NCBI RefSeq assembly: GCF_029868325.1 | Contig: NZ_JARWNW010000205.1 | Span: 1-34,583, forward strand | Reading direction: 5' to 3' | DNA from: Nocardia carnea | GTDB taxonomy: Bacteria; Actinomycetota; Actinomycetes; Mycobacteriales; Mycobacteriaceae | Length of the DNA: 34,583 nucleotides | Shown here: positions 26,149 through 34,420 of the stretch, piece by piece | How the letters are laid out: every line of letters begins with the position of its first letter | Position numbering within the stretch: the first letter of the stretch is position 1 | Translations under genes and position numbers: made by a program | The notes under the pieces: generated by a model | Seen by the model: the letters and a program-made list of their open reading frames with translations, nothing else | What the model was told of the DNA's origin: nothing | Database searches by the model: none

Positions 26149-26324
26149 GGTCGAAGTCAGTTCCTGATCTGGTGGGGAGAGGGGCAGGTACGCACACAGT
26201 CTGCCAGTTCCTCGGCCGGGCGCCACACCCGCACGCCGGAAAAGTGGTATCCGCCTGCTGCCACCCGGTCGGTCGGAGGGAACCGCGATCCTGGCGAACC
26301 AACTGCCGGGCAACCGGTTACGGC

Positions 26325-26330
26325 CATAAT
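26325..26330 (+). promoter_or_regulatory. -10 element for a leaderless transcript of the DivIVA-like gene
   Basis: CATAAT lies 6 bp before the ATG at 26337, so transcription should begin at or next to the start codon. The gene has no usable Shine-Dalgarno. A good -35 is not apparent. Leaderless mRNAs are common in mycobacteria and relatives. Confidence 0.45.
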
Positions 26331-26336
26331 CGGGGT

Positions 26337-26582
26337 ATGACGCCCGAAGATGTGCACCACATCACGTTCACCACGGCACCGTGGGGCCGCCGCGGCTACC
26401 GGATGGACGACGTCGACGATCTGCTCGACCATATCGCCGCGGCCCTGGCCGGGCGGACCACCCTCAGCGCGGAACGACTCCGGAGCGGGCTCCGGCCGGG
26501 CGGTACCTGGCTGAACCGCGGTTACGATCCCGACGAGGTGGATACTTTCCTGCGACGAGTCCGGGCCGAACTCGGAGTCTGA
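26337..26582 (+). CDS. Small protein with two DivIVA-like motifs
   Basis: 81 residues on the strand opposite to its neighbours. Two related segments are visible: FTTAPWGRRGYRMDDVDDLLDHI (from about residue 10) and LNRGYDPDEVDTFLRRVRAEL (from about residue 59), each with the R-G-Y-x-x-D-x-V-D-x-[FL]-L pattern of the DivIVA N-terminal membrane-targeting domain. Unlike DivIVA/Wag31 there is no long coiled coil. It might act as a polar or septal adaptor (inference). It diverges from yajC and converges on ruvB; the 126 bp downstream hold only loose inverted repeats. Confidence 0.78.
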   Translation: MTPEDVHHITFTTAPWGRRGYRMDDVDDLLDHIAAALAGRTTLSAERLRSGLRPGGTWLNRGYDPDEVDTFLRRVRAELGV

Positions 26583-26708
26583 ACCGCCACATCCGCCGCC
26601 GATCGTCACGCGACCGGGGCCATCCGCCGTGTCCGCGGCTTCGTTGCATCCGACGGCGGTCTACGTGCCGGCGACCCGTTGCCGCGATCGGCGGATTGCT
26701 ACCGGTGG

Positions 26709-27800
26709 TTACCGATCGAAGAGATCGAGCGTGGGCTGGGATTCGCGACCGCGGACCTCGAGCGCGCCGAATGTGAGATCCGGCGGAGGCGTCAACCCGA
26801 GATGAGACCAGGCCGCGGCGGTGGCGACCCGCCCGCGCGGCGTCCGCGCCACCATCCCGGCGCGCACCAGGAACGGTTCGCACACCTCCTCGACGGTGGT
26901 GGCCTCCTCCCCGACCGCGACCGCGAGCGTGGACACACCGACCGGTCCCCCGCCGAAACCGCGGACCAGGGCACTCAGCACCGCCCGGTCCAGCCGGTCC
27001 AGGCCCAGCGCGTCCACGTCGTAGACCTCCAACGCGGCCCGGGCCACCCCGAGGGAGATCCAGCCGTCGGCGCGCACCTCGGCATAATCACGGACCCGGC
27101 GCAGCAGCCTATTGGCGATACGCGGCGTACCGCGGGAACGTCCGGCGATCTCGGCGGCGGCGTCGGGATCGATATCCACCCCGAGGATCTGCGCGGATCG
27201 CTGCACGATGAGCAGCAGTTCGTCCGTTTCGTAGAAATCCATATGCCCGGTGAAACCGAAGCGATCGCGCAGCGGCCCGGTCAGCGCGCCCGAGCGGGTG
27301 GTGGCCCCGACCAGGGTGAACGGCGCGATCTCGAGCGGTATGGACGTCGCCCCGGGACCTTTGCCGACCACCACGTCGACCCGGAAATCCTCCATCGCCA
27401 GATACAGCATCTCCTCCGCCGGCCGCGCCATCCGGTGGATCTCGTCGATGAACAACACATCCCCGGCGACCAGATTGCTGAGCATGGCGGCCAGATCCCC
27501 GGCCCGCTCCAGCGCCGGGCCGGAGGTGATCCGCAATGCCGTGCCGAGTTCACCCGCGATGATCATGGCCAGGCTGGTCTTACCGAGGCCGGGAGGGCCG
27601 GACAGCAGAATATGGTCCGGGGTGCCGCCGCGCGCCCGGGCACCGCGCAGTACCAGCGACAGTTGTTCGCGCACCCGCGGCTGGCCGATGAAACCGTCCA
27701 GCGAGGTGGGCCGCAGTCCCGTTTCGATATCGCCGTCCGAGGGCAGGTAGCCGGCGCTGACCGGCGAATCCTCCGCTTCCGGGGAGTTGTCGTAATCCAT
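26709..27800 (-). CDS. ruvB: Holliday junction branch-migration ATPase RuvB
   Basis: 363 residues; hexameric AAA+ motor that drives branch migration with RuvA. Shows [14 protein letters not shown], Walker A GPPGLGKT (about 68-75), Walker B FIDEIHR (about 117-123), [18 protein letters not shown] with the arginine finger and sensor 1, and the winged-helix C-terminus with [11 protein letters not shown] and EPFL. Length is normal. ATG 27800 with AGG 6 bp upstream; 59 bp after ruvA. Third gene of the SOS-controlled ruvCAB operon. Confidence 0.98.
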   Translation of the reverse strand: MDYDNSPEAEDSPVSAGYLPSDGDIETGLRPTSLDGFIGQPRVREQLSLVLRGARARGGTPDHILLSGPPGLGKTSLAMIIAGELGTALRITSGPALERAGDLAAMLSNLVAGDVLFIDEIHRMARPAEEMLYLAMEDFRVDVVVGKGPGATSIPLEIAPFTLVGATTRSGALTGPLRDRFGFTGHMDFYETDELLLIVQRSAQILGVDIDPDAAAEIAGRSRGTPRIANRLLRRVRDYAEVRADGWISLGVARAALEVYDVDALGLDRLDRAVLSALVRGFGGGPVGVSTLAVAVGEEATTVEEVCEPFLVRAGMVARTPRGRVATAAAWSHLGLTPPPDLTFGALEVRGRESQPTLDLFDR

Positions 27801-27859
27801 GACCGCCTAAAGGTTCTCGCCGTGCAGATGCTTCGCTACCGTCGCGGGGCCCGACGCAC

Positions 27860-28456
27860 TCATGCCAGCATCCCGAGCGCGGCACGCAGTGCGGTCGAAT
27901 TGTCCGCGTCCGGTTGTTCGGCGAGGACCGCGTCGATCGCCGGCTCGGCCTGTTTCGCCGGGAAACCGAGGCCGATCAGCGCCTCCACCACCTGATCACG
28001 CACCGGGGTGCGGGCCGGGGCCGGCACGATGCCTGGTGCATCCGCCGGCACCAGGACCAGGTTCACCTTGTCCCGCAACTCCACGACCATCCGCTCGGCT
28101 CCCCGCTTCCCGATTCCCGGCACCCGGGTCAGTGCCGCGATATCACCGGCTGCCAGCGCCTTACGCAAGGTTTCGGGCTCGAGCACCGCCAGGACAGCCA
28201 TGGCCAGCCGCGGGCCCACGCCCGATACCGTCTGCAGCAGACCGAACAGATCGCGGGCCTCGGTGTCGGCGAACCCGTAAAGGGTCATCGAATCCTCGCG
28301 CACGATCAACGCGGTGTGCAGCCGCACCTCTTCGCCGCGGGTGAGCCCCGCCAATGTGGCGGGTGTGGCATTGAGCTGGTATCCCACCCCGGCGGTTTCG
28401 AGCACCACATGGTCGAGGGCGAGTTCGACAACCTCGCCGCGAATGGACGCGATCAC
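27860..28456 (-). CDS. ruvA: Holliday junction DNA-binding protein RuvA
   Basis: 198 residues; tetramer that grips the four-way junction and loads RuvB. An N-terminal OB domain begins [20 protein letters not shown]. Two helix-hairpin-helix motifs follow ([17 protein letters not shown] and [19 protein letters not shown]), then a linker and the RuvB-binding domain III ([22 protein letters not shown]). The start is GTG 28456, overlapping the ruvC stop by 4 bp (GTGA), which also gives the family's usual N-terminus. Confidence 0.97.
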   Translation of the reverse strand: MIASIRGEVVELALDHVVLETAGVGYQLNATPATLAGLTRGEEVRLHTALIVREDSMTLYGFADTEARDLFGLLQTVSGVGPRLAMAVLAVLEPETLRKALAAGDIAALTRVPGIGKRGAERMVVELRDKVNLVLVPADAPGIVPAPARTPVRDQVVEALIGLGFPAKQAEPAIDAVLAEQPDADNSTALRAALGMLA

Positions 28457-29022
28457 CCGCGCACCGCCTTCCGCTGCTGTTCCAGTCGTTGGGTGTACTG
28501 CCGGCGGGCCCGCTCGGCCTGTGCCTCGGCGGCCGCCATCCGCTCGATCAGCGGTGCCCGCCAGCAATGGCAGATGGCGAGCGCCAGCGCGTCGGCGGCA
28601 TCGGCGGGCTTCGGCGGCGCGGCAAGCCCGAGGATCCGGGTGACCATGGCGGTCACCTGCTTCTTGTCCGCCCCGCCGTGACCGGTCACGGAGGCCTTCA
28701 CCTCACTGGGAGTATGGAACATCACCGGGATATCGCGGCGCGCGGCCGCCAGTGCGATCACTCCGCCGGCCTGCGCGGTCCCCATGGCGGTGCGCACATT
28801 GTGCTGGGCGAAGACCCGCTCGATGGCCACCACCTCCGGCCGGTGGGTGCGCATCCAGTCCTCGGCGGCGTCCGCGATCCGCAGCAGCCGCTGGGCCAGG
28901 TCCAGTTCGGCCGGGGTCCGCACCACATCCACGGCGAGGGCGCGCACAGTACGACCGGCTCCCCCTTCGACCATGCTGATCCCGCACCGGGTGAGCCCGG
29001 GGTCGACGCCCATCACCCGCAC
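28453..29022 (-). CDS. ruvC: Holliday junction resolvase RuvC
   Basis: 189 residues; Mg-dependent endonuclease that cuts junctions held by RuvAB. The RNase H-like fold has acidic residues in place: Asp7 ([13 protein letters not shown]), Glu68 (VVAIERVF), and Asp141/Asp144 ([12 protein letters not shown]). GTG 29022 is chosen because AAAGG lies 8 bp upstream and the length then fits mycobacterial RuvC; another GTG two codons earlier is too close to the ribosome site. First gene of ruvCAB, preceded by an SOS box. Confidence 0.97.
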   Translation of the reverse strand: MRVMGVDPGLTRCGISMVEGGAGRTVRALAVDVVRTPAELDLAQRLLRIADAAEDWMRTHRPEVVAIERVFAQHNVRTAMGTAQAGGVIALAAARRDIPVMFHTPSEVKASVTGHGGADKKQVTAMVTRILGLAAPPKPADAADALALAICHCWRAPLIERMAAAEAQAERARRQYTQRLEQQRKAVRG

Positions 29023-29041
29023 CCGCACAACCTTTCCCAGA

Positions 29042-29063
29042 ACGAACAGTTGTTCGAAGTCTA
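29042..29063 (-). promoter_or_regulatory. LexA SOS box and -10 element of ruvCAB
   Basis: On the minus strand the order is TAGACT (-10 of the TANNNT type, 29063-29058), then TCGAACAACTGTTCGT (29057-29042). The second matches the mycobacterial LexA consensus TCGAAC-N4-GTTCGA at 11 of 12 fixed positions. The box directly abuts the -10 and covers the expected start site, so bound LexA would block transcription. This fits the known DNA-damage control of ruvC in mycobacteria. The rest of the 295 bp between ruvC and the macro-domain remnant (29064-29317) shows no gene or clear structure. Confidence 0.85.
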
Positions 29064-29317
29064 GTGCAGCGCGGGAATTCCGGAGGACAGTGACACGGAC
29101 CCCTACCTCGGGCAGGGCGCAGCACAATCCTGTCGGCAATCTCGCCGAAGCCGGTCAGAGTTTCCGGCCCCGCCCGTCCAGTGATCGACACGGCCCGAGG
29201 TGTATCCGGTGTGACGTCGCCGAGACCGCGCGGACCGACTGCGGCCGTTCCACGGGCACGGCGACCTCGGTGGATGGCTCGGCGATCGGTGGTCCGGCAC
29301 CCACCAGCGCGGTGGGA

Positions 29318-29746
29318 TCAGAGAGCCAACTGACTGGAGAAGGCATCGTATGCGGCCACGTCGAACAGTACGAACCGCACTTCCTCGATCGCGGCAGGGC
29401 TTTCCTCCCGGACAGTGCCGACCGCGATGCGGGCGGCGTCGTCCATGGGCCAGCGGTAGGCGCCGGTGGAGATCGCCGGAAACGCCACACTGCGGGCGCC
29501 CAGTTCCTCGGCGACCCGCAGCGATTCGCGGTAACACGACGCCAGCAGCGGTGCCAACTGCGCCGCACGGTCCCCGCGGGCCGACCACACCGGGCCGACG
29601 GTATGGATGACCCAGCGCGCCGGTAACTCACCGGCCGTCGTCGCCACGGCCTGTCCGGTGGGCAGGCCGCGCGGGAACTCGGTCGCCCGCAGTTGCCGGC
29701 ATTCCGCGAGGATCGCGGGCCCGCCGCGGCGATCACCGACCCGCAC
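29318..29746 (-). pseudogene. Macro-domain protein lacking its N-terminus
   Basis: 142 codons remain. The sequence from RRGGPAILAECRQL onwards matches macro domains that remove ADP-ribose or O-acetyl groups: TGQAVATTAGELPARWVIHTVGPVW, then AFPAISTGAYRWPMDDAARIA (the second ligand-binding loop). What should come first is absent: the GDIT strand, the NAAN motif and the GGGGVDGAIH loop, about 45 residues. An in-frame TGA (29747-29749) stands directly before the GTG at 29746, and the yebC stop is only 50 bp further, so the missing part does not fit even with a frameshift. I infer a deletion that left a gene remnant. A short functional product is unlikely because the ADP-ribose contacts are gone. 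Confidence 0.7.
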
Positions 29747-29798
29747 TCAGCGGCAACGCTCGCGACCGCCGCCGAGCGCGACCCCGGCGGCGGAGCAA

Positions 29799-30548
29799 TC
29801 ACTCCAGTTCGGCGAGGACCTCGTCGGAGACGTCGACGTTGGTGTACACATTCTGGACGTCGTCGCTGTCTTCGAGCGCGTCGACCAGTTTGAACACCTT
29901 TCGGGCACCGTCGACGTCCACCGCGACGTTCACCGACGGCTGGAAGCCGGATTCGGCGGAGTCGTAGTCGATACCGGCCGCCTGCAGGGCCGAACGCACC
30001 GCGATCAGATCGCCGGGCTCACTGATGATCTCGAACGATTCACCGAGGTCGTTGACCTCTTCGGCACCGGCGTCGAGCACCGCCATCAGCACATCGTCCT
30101 CGGAGAGACCGTTCTTCTCCAGCGTGACGATGCCCTTGCGGTGGAACAGATAGGCCACCGAACCCGGATCGGCCATATTGCCGCCGTTGCGGGTCATCGC
30201 GACCCGGACCTCGCCCGCCGCCCGGTTACGGTTGTCGGTGAGACATTCGATCAGGACCGCGACACCATTGGGGCCGTAGCCCTCGTACATGATGGTCTGC
30301 CAGTCGGCGCCGCCGGCTTCCTCACCACCGCCGCGTTTGCGCGCGCGCTCGATGTTGTCGTTGGGAACCGAGGATTTCTTCGCCTTCTGGATGGCATCGA
30401 ACAGAGTCGGGTTGCCTTCCGGATCGCCGCCACCGGTGCGGGCCGCCACCTCGATGTTCTTGATCAGCTTGGCGAACAGCTTGCCGCGCTTCGCATCGAT
30501 CGCCGCCTTTTTGTGCTTGGTGGTGGCCCATTTGGAGTGGCCGCTCAT
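29799..30548 (-). CDS. yebC: YebC/PmpR family regulator (TACO1-like)
   Basis: 249 residues of usual length. N-terminal [36 protein letters not shown] is the family signature. It continues with [36 protein letters not shown] and a C-terminal acidic end. Older work describes these as DNA-binding regulators; more recent work on homologues points to a role in translation of difficult peptide stretches. ATG 30548 has GAAGGAAG about 7 bp upstream. It lies between pdxT and ruvC as in mycobacteria. Confidence 0.95.
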   Translation of the reverse strand: MSGHSKWATTKHKKAAIDAKRGKLFAKLIKNIEVAARTGGGDPEGNPTLFDAIQKAKKSSVPNDNIERARKRGGGEEAGGADWQTIMYEGYGPNGVAVLIECLTDNRNRAAGEVRVAMTRNGGNMADPGSVAYLFHRKGIVTLEKNGLSEDDVLMAVLDAGAEEVNDLGESFEIISEPGDLIAVRSALQAAGIDYDSAESGFQPSVNVAVDVDGARKVFKLVDALEDSDDVQNVYTNVDVSDEVLAELE

Positions 30549-30650
30549 TCCCTACTTCCTTCAGGTCGATGGCTGGTCTGCTGCTTCACGCTACCGGCAG
30601 GCCGGGCGGACAATTCCGTCACCCTACTCGCACAGCGGCCGGTCAGCAGT

Positions 30651-31310
30651 TCAGCGGTCGCGAACCAGATCCACGAACAGCCGGTGCACGCGATGGTCGC
30701 CGGTCACCTCGGGATGGAACGAGGTGGCCAGCACAGCACCCTGGCGTACTGCCACGATCCGGCCGGCGGCGGGGCCGCTGGGTACCCGGGCAAGCACCTC
30801 GACCCCCTCACCGGCCCGTTCCACCCACGGCGCCCGGATGAACACCGCCCGCATCGGACCGCCGTCCACTCCGGCGAAGTCGAGATCGGTTTCGAAGGAA
30901 TCCACCTGCCGGCCGAAAGCGTTGCGGCGCACGGTCATATCGATACCGGACAGATGCCGGGCATCGGGGCGGGTGTCGAGCACCTCGTCGGCCAGCAGGA
31001 TCATGCCCGCACACGACCCGAACGCGGGCATCCCGTCGCGCAGCCGTTCCCGCAGCGGTTCGAGTAGTTCGAACACCTGCAGCAGTTTGGAGATCGTGGT
31101 CGATTCCCCGCCGGGCAGTACCAGCGCATCGACCGCCGCGAGCTCGGCCGGACGGCGTACCAGCACCGGGTCGGCACCGCACAGGTCCAGCACCGCGACA
31201 TGCTCGCGGACATCGCCCTGCAGGGCCAGCACACCGATGGTGGGCCGATCGGCGGACGCCACGAGATCGACGTCCGGCCGGCTGTCCCGGGAAACCGCAG
31301 TATCGTTCAC
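30651..31310 (-). CDS. pdxT: Pyridoxal 5'-phosphate synthase glutaminase subunit PdxT
   Basis: 219 residues; releases ammonia from glutamine and channels it to PdxS for vitamin B6 synthesis. Class I glutaminase with [22 protein letters not shown], the nucleophile FGSCAGMI (Cys100) and the FHPEVTGD pair (His199, Glu201); [14 protein letters not shown] is the PdxS-facing signature. The annotated start GTG 31310 adds about 20 residues beyond the usual start and has no ribosome site, but a -10 lies 7 bp upstream, so a leaderless message would begin exactly there. The partner pdxS is two genes away, with tesB between, as in M. tuberculosis. Confidence 0.95.
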   Translation of the reverse strand: MNDTAVSRDSRPDVDLVASADRPTIGVLALQGDVREHVAVLDLCGADPVLVRRPAELAAVDALVLPGGESTTISKLLQVFELLEPLRERLRDGMPAFGSCAGMILLADEVLDTRPDARHLSGIDMTVRRNAFGRQVDSFETDLDFAGVDGGPMRAVFIRAPWVERAGEGVEVLARVPSGPAAGRIVAVRQGAVLATSFHPEVTGDHRVHRLFVDLVRDR

Positions 31311-31317
31311 CTGTGCG

Positions 31318-31323
31318 AGCTTA
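31318..31323 (-). promoter_or_regulatory. -10 element for leaderless pdxT
   Basis: TAAGCT (TANNNT type) ends 7 bp before the GTG of pdxT, in the 61-bp gap after tesB. No Shine-Dalgarno precedes the GTG, which supports a start of transcription at the initiation codon. No recognisable -35. Confidence 0.4.
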
Positions 31324-31371
31324 CGAGGCGAGCCGGTGTGCGCGAGGTCACGCCGAGTTCCCGAGCCGTGT

Positions 31372-32190
31372 TCACTTCCGCAGGGTGCGGATCAGCCCCT
31401 CCTGAACCACCGCGGCGACCATTCGGCCACTGCGATCGAAGATCTTCCCGCCGGTCAGTGCCCGGCCGAAACCGGCCGACGGCGAGGACTGGTCGTACAG
31501 CAGCCAATCATCGGTGCGGAACGGGCGCAGGAACCACATGGCGTGATCCAGCGAGGCGTTCTGCGTGGGTTCGTCGGGATGGGTGACCTTCGACGACCCC
31601 AGCAGCGTCATATCGCTCATATAGGCGAGCGTGCACACGTGGAACAGCGGATCGTCGGGCAGTGGATGCCGGTACCGGAACCACACCTGCTGCGGCGACA
31701 CCACGCCGGGGCGCTGGGTCACCTGCTCCTGCGGGACCGGCCGGATATCCCAGTGCTCCCATTCCCGCATCGCCCACAGGCGTTCGGGGTCCATGGAGGT
31801 CTCGGCGTCGGGCAGATCGTCGGGCGGCGCCACCTCGGCCATCTCGTCCTGGTGCGAAGGCCCCTCGTCACCGATATGGAAGGACGCGGACATGGTGAAT
31901 ATCGCGTCCCCGTCCTGGACACCGGTGACCCGGCGAGTGCAGAACGAACGCCCGTCCCGGATGCGGTCGACCATGTACACCGTCGGCGCTTCCGGGTTTC
32001 CGGGCCGCAGGAAGTAGCCGTGCAGCGAATGCACCTGAAACCGCGGCTCCACCGTGCGCACCGCCGAGACCAGCGCCTGCCCCGCCACCTGCCCACCGAA
32101 GGTACGGGGGAGCTGGGTCTTGGGAAACGCGCCGCGGAAGATATCGCGTTCGAGGCGTTCGAGCTCCAACGCCTCTTCGATAGTCGCCAT
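31372..32190 (-). CDS. tesB: Acyl-CoA thioesterase II
   Basis: 272 residues, double hotdog fold; hydrolyses fatty acyl-CoA to free acid and CoA. Seen: [15 protein letters not shown] (about 29-43), [11 protein letters not shown] (about 54-64), and the catalytic set of the second hotdog SLDHAMWF (Asp215), YDQSSPSAG (Ser235/236) and VVQEG (Gln263). ATG 32190 lacks a Shine-Dalgarno and is probably read from a leaderless message. Nothing unusual in length. Confidence 0.95.
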   Translation of the reverse strand: MATIEEALELERLERDIFRGAFPKTQLPRTFGGQVAGQALVSAVRTVEPRFQVHSLHGYFLRPGNPEAPTVYMVDRIRDGRSFCTRRVTGVQDGDAIFTMSASFHIGDEGPSHQDEMAEVAPPDDLPDAETSMDPERLWAMREWEHWDIRPVPQEQVTQRPGVVSPQQVWFRYRHPLPDDPLFHVCTLAYMSDMTLLGSSKVTHPDEPTQNASLDHAMWFLRPFRTDDWLLYDQSSPSAGFGRALTGGKIFDRSGRMVAAVVQEGLIRTLRK

Positions 32191-32196
32191 TGGCTG

Positions 32197-32202
32197 AGAT
32201 TA
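32197..32202 (-). promoter_or_regulatory. -10 element for leaderless tesB
   Basis: TAATCT (TANNNT type, close to TATAAT) ends 6 bp before the tesB ATG, so the transcript would start at the A of the ATG. It lies in the 95-bp divergent gap shared with the uridine-kinase-like gene. A -35 is not evident. Confidence 0.5.
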
Positions 32203-32285
32203 GCCCGAAGAGTCCTATTTCCCATGATTCACCGGCGGGTAATCCCGGTCACCGCCCGCACCGTGGGACCTGCTGTGATGAACCG

Positions 32286-32897
32286 ATGCCGCGTTTCACC
32301 CCGATCACCCAGGACGCACTCGCCGAGCGGATCGCCCGGCAGTTACGCGAATCCGGCGGGCAACTGGTCGCGGTGGACGGCGCCGATGCCGCGCACCCGC
32401 TTGCATTCGCCCGCCTGGCCGCCGGCCGTCTCCGTGCCGACGGCCGACCGGCCGAACTGGTCTCGGTGCACGATTACGTCCGGCCGGCCTCGCTGCGGAT
32501 GGAATTCGGCCGCGACGAGACTGCTTACCGAACCGGCTGGTTCGACTATCCGGCGCTGCGCCGGGAGGTCCTCGACCCGCTGCGCACGGACGGCCGATGG
32601 CTGCCCGCGCTATGGGACGAAGCGGCCGACCGATCCGCTCGCGCGCTCCGCCGCCGCGCGAGCCCCGGCACCGTCCTGTTCGTCGCGGGTCCGATGCTGC
32701 TGGGCCGCGACCTTCCCTTCGACCTCACCGTCCGCCTCGACCTGAGCCCGGCCGCGCTGGCCCGCCACACCGCGGAAACAGACGCCTGGACCGTCCCCGC
32801 GCTTCTGGCCCACGACCGCGAGCATCCCGAACCTCCGGACTATTTCCTCCGCTGGGACCACCCGGATCGTCCCGCCCTGCGCACCGAAGCCGGCTGA
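32286..32897 (+). CDS. Uridine-kinase-like protein with destroyed P-loop
   Basis: 203 residues, divergent from tesB. Its outline follows uridine kinase-like P-loop proteins: a strand GGQLVAVDG, then VHDYVRPASLRMEFGRDE (about 61-78), WFDYPALRREVLDPLRTDG (about 85-103), a second strand VLFVAGPMLL, and RLDLSPAALARHTAE. The Walker A that should read G-x-x-G-S-G-K-S after VDG instead reads A-D-A-A-H-P-L, with no Gly-Lys-Ser/Thr. ATP phosphotransfer is therefore unlikely. Start ATG 32286; weak ribosome site. The 210 bp downstream to pdxS hold only a 13-bp direct repeat (CGCTGCCGACCGG at 32952 and 32984). Confidence 0.8.
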   Translation: MPRFTPITQDALAERIARQLRESGGQLVAVDGADAAHPLAFARLAAGRLRADGRPAELVSVHDYVRPASLRMEFGRDETAYRTGWFDYPALRREVLDPLRTDGRWLPALWDEAADRSARALRRRASPGTVLFVAGPMLLGRDLPFDLTVRLDLSPAALARHTAETDAWTVPALLAHDREHPEPPDYFLRWDHPDRPALRTEAG

Positions 32898-33107
32898 GCC
32901 GTTCGGAACCGGCCGGGCGCTCATGGGGGTACAGGCCGACTCGACGCCTCGCGCTGCCGACCGGTCCGGCGTTCGACCGTCGCCGCTGCCGACCGGCCGC
33001 CGGCCCTACAACCGCTGCGCCGGGCGCAGGTCAGTCCTACTACCCGCGCGTTCCGGCAGGCGCCGCGGCCAGGGCCCGCGCGTACGCCGAGTGTCCGAGA
33101 AGAAGGA

Positions 33108-34028
33108 TCACCAGCCGCGTTCGGCCAGCCGGTGCGGCTGGGCAATATCCTCCACGTTGATCCCGACCATCGCCTCGCCGAGACCGCGGGAAACCTTGGC
33201 CAGCACATCGGGGTCGTCGTAGAAGGTGGTGGCCTTCACGATGGCGCTGGCGCGCTGTTCGGGGTTGCCGGACTTGAAGATGCCCGAACCCACGAACACA
33301 CCCTCGGCGCCGAGCTGCATCATCATCGCGGCATCGGCGGGGGTGGCGATACCGCCCGCAGTGAACAGCACCACCGGCAGCTTCCCGGTTTCGGCGACCT
33401 CGCGAACCAGCTCGTAGGGGGCCTGCAGTTCCTTGGCGGCGACATAGAGTTCGTCGGCCGGCAGCGAACCCAGCCGGGCGATCTCCTGGCGGATCTGACG
33501 CATATGGGTGGTCGCATTGGAGACATCGCCGGTGCCGGCCTCACCCTTGGAGCGGATCATCGCCGCACCTTCGGTGATCCGGCGCAGCGCCTCACCGAGG
33601 TTGGTGGCACCACAGACGAACGGTACGGTGAACTGCCATTTGTCGATGTGGTTGGCGTAATCGGCGGGGGTGAGCACCTCGGATTCGTCGATGTAATCGA
33701 CCCCGAGGCTCTGCAGCACCTGCGCCTCGACGAAATGCCCGATCCGGGCCTTGGCCATCACCGGGATGGATACGGCCTCGATGATCCCGTCGATCATGTC
33801 CGGATCGCTCATCCGGGAGACGCCACCCTGGGCGCGGATATCGGCGGGCACCCGCTCGAGCGCCATCACCGCGACGGCGCCGGCGTCCTCGGCGATCTTG
33901 GCCTGGTCCGGGGTGACCACATCCATGATCACCCCACCCTTGAGCATCTCGGCCATACCGCGCTTCACGCGGGCGGTACCGGCCTCGCGGGTTGCTTCGG
34001 TGGTCTGTGCGGTCTCGGGCGTGGTCAC
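33108..34028 (-). CDS. pdxS: Pyridoxal 5'-phosphate synthase lyase subunit PdxS
   Basis: 306 residues; joins ribose 5-phosphate, glyceraldehyde 3-phosphate and ammonia into PLP in a dodecamer with PdxT. The TIM barrel has VIMDVV (Asp36), [11 protein letters not shown] with the Schiff-base lysine (Lys93), the second lysine [10 protein letters not shown] (Lys161), and phosphate loops [10 protein letters not shown] and [14 protein letters not shown] 34028 is preceded by AGGAG 6 bp away. It has a promoter-like element upstream and is separated by a terminator from the small gene beyond. Confidence 0.98.
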   Translation of the reverse strand: MTTPETAQTTEATREAGTARVKRGMAEMLKGGVIMDVVTPDQAKIAEDAGAVAVMALERVPADIRAQGGVSRMSDPDMIDGIIEAVSIPVMAKARIGHFVEAQVLQSLGVDYIDESEVLTPADYANHIDKWQFTVPFVCGATNLGEALRRITEGAAMIRSKGEAGTGDVSNATTHMRQIRQEIARLGSLPADELYVAAKELQAPYELVREVAETGKLPVVLFTAGGIATPADAAMMMQLGAEGVFVGSGIFKSGNPEQRASAIVKATTFYDDPDVLAKVSRGLGEAMVGINVEDIAQPHRLAERGW

Positions 34029-34075
34029 GGCAGCTCCTGTGTCCGGTGCAGGGGAAATCGTCGATGAACACCACG

Positions 34076-34081
34076 AGTCTA
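34076..34081 (-). promoter_or_regulatory. -10 element upstream of pdxS
   Basis: TAGACT, the same hexamer as at ruvC, lies about 48 bp before the pdxS GTG. A weak -35-like ATGAAG stands 18 bp upstream (34100-34105). A further TATAAC occurs at about 34145-34150 with a CAGTCC/GGACTG inverted repeat between the two. Which is used cannot be told from sequence. Confidence 0.4.
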
Positions 34082-34175
34082 GGTGCGCCCCGAATCGGCC
34101 TTCATATCCAGTCCGGGAGCACTGGACTGATCACGACCTGGCGTTATATGCACCACTACGGAAACTGGACCGGAT

Positions 34176-34213
34176 AAAACACCGCCGGGCCGGTGTCGGC
34201 ACCGGCCCGGCGG
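34176..34213 (-). terminator. Strong hairpin terminator after the small gene
   Basis: A perfect 14-bp stem (CCGCCGGGCCGGTG with its complement) closes a 4-base loop and is followed on the minus strand by TGTTTTAT. It lies 17 bp beyond the stop of the 30-codon gene and before pdxS. This is the clearest intrinsic terminator in the window. Confidence 0.85.
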
Positions 34214-34229
34214 GGCATGGGAAACCGAC

Positions 34230-34322
34230 TCAGATCGGGTTGACCACCAGCAGCTTCGCCCAGTACTCAGCGGCGCTGGGCCCGAGAATCGGCAACAGGT
34301 AATCGAACAGGATGTAGGACAC
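34230..34322 (-). CDS. 30-residue peptide gene with its own transcription signals
   Basis: GTG 34322 is preceded by GGAGGT and a 6-base spacer, one of the best ribosome sites in the window. The frame runs 30 codons to TGA at 34230: MSYILFDYLLPILG, then PSAAEYWAKLLVVNPI. The peptide is hydrophobic with two Tyr-rich halves around a Gly-Pro turn; it is probably membrane-associated, and no Cys or signal cleavage is seen. Upstream is a promoter-like pair, downstream a perfect terminator, so it forms a complete single-gene unit. I do not recognise a family. It could be a small membrane regulator, a toxin-like peptide or a leader; the terminator before pdxS argues against a simple attenuating leader only weakly. 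Confidence 0.6.
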   Translation of the reverse strand: MSYILFDYLLPILGPSAAEYWAKLLVVNPI

Positions 34323-34376
34323 TTCTTCACCTCCACACACCGAATCGACACAACCTCGGTGCGCCAAACTGCGCTG

Positions 34377-34405
34377 ACGTTATCACGCCGAGTGAAACCC
34401 GTCAC
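34377..34405 (-). promoter_or_regulatory. Promoter of the 30-codon gene
   Basis: GTGACG (-35, 34405-34400) and TAACGT (-10, 34382-34377) are separated by 17 bp. The expected transcript start is near 34370, giving a leader of about 48 bases that ends with the GGAGGT ribosome site. The -35 matches TTGACA at 4 positions and the -10 fits TANNNT. Confidence 0.5.
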
Positions 34406-34420
34406 AGTATTCTTGGCGCG

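Noticed and set aside
26596..26694. Inverted pair CCGCCGATCG / CGATCGGCGG between the DivIVA-like gene and ruvB
   Set aside because: The arms are 79 bp apart and imperfect beyond 10 bp, too loose to call a shared terminator.
30289..32745. Very long plus-strand open frame (818 codons) across yebC, pdxT and tesB
   Set aside because: It lies antisense to three well-recognised genes; its translation is Ser/Arg/Pro-rich with no domain. It is a by-product of GC-rich codon usage.
32952..32996. 13-bp direct repeat CGCTGCCGACCGG in the gap before pdxS
   Set aside because: Two copies only, GC-rich, with no link to a gene or mobile element; probably chance.
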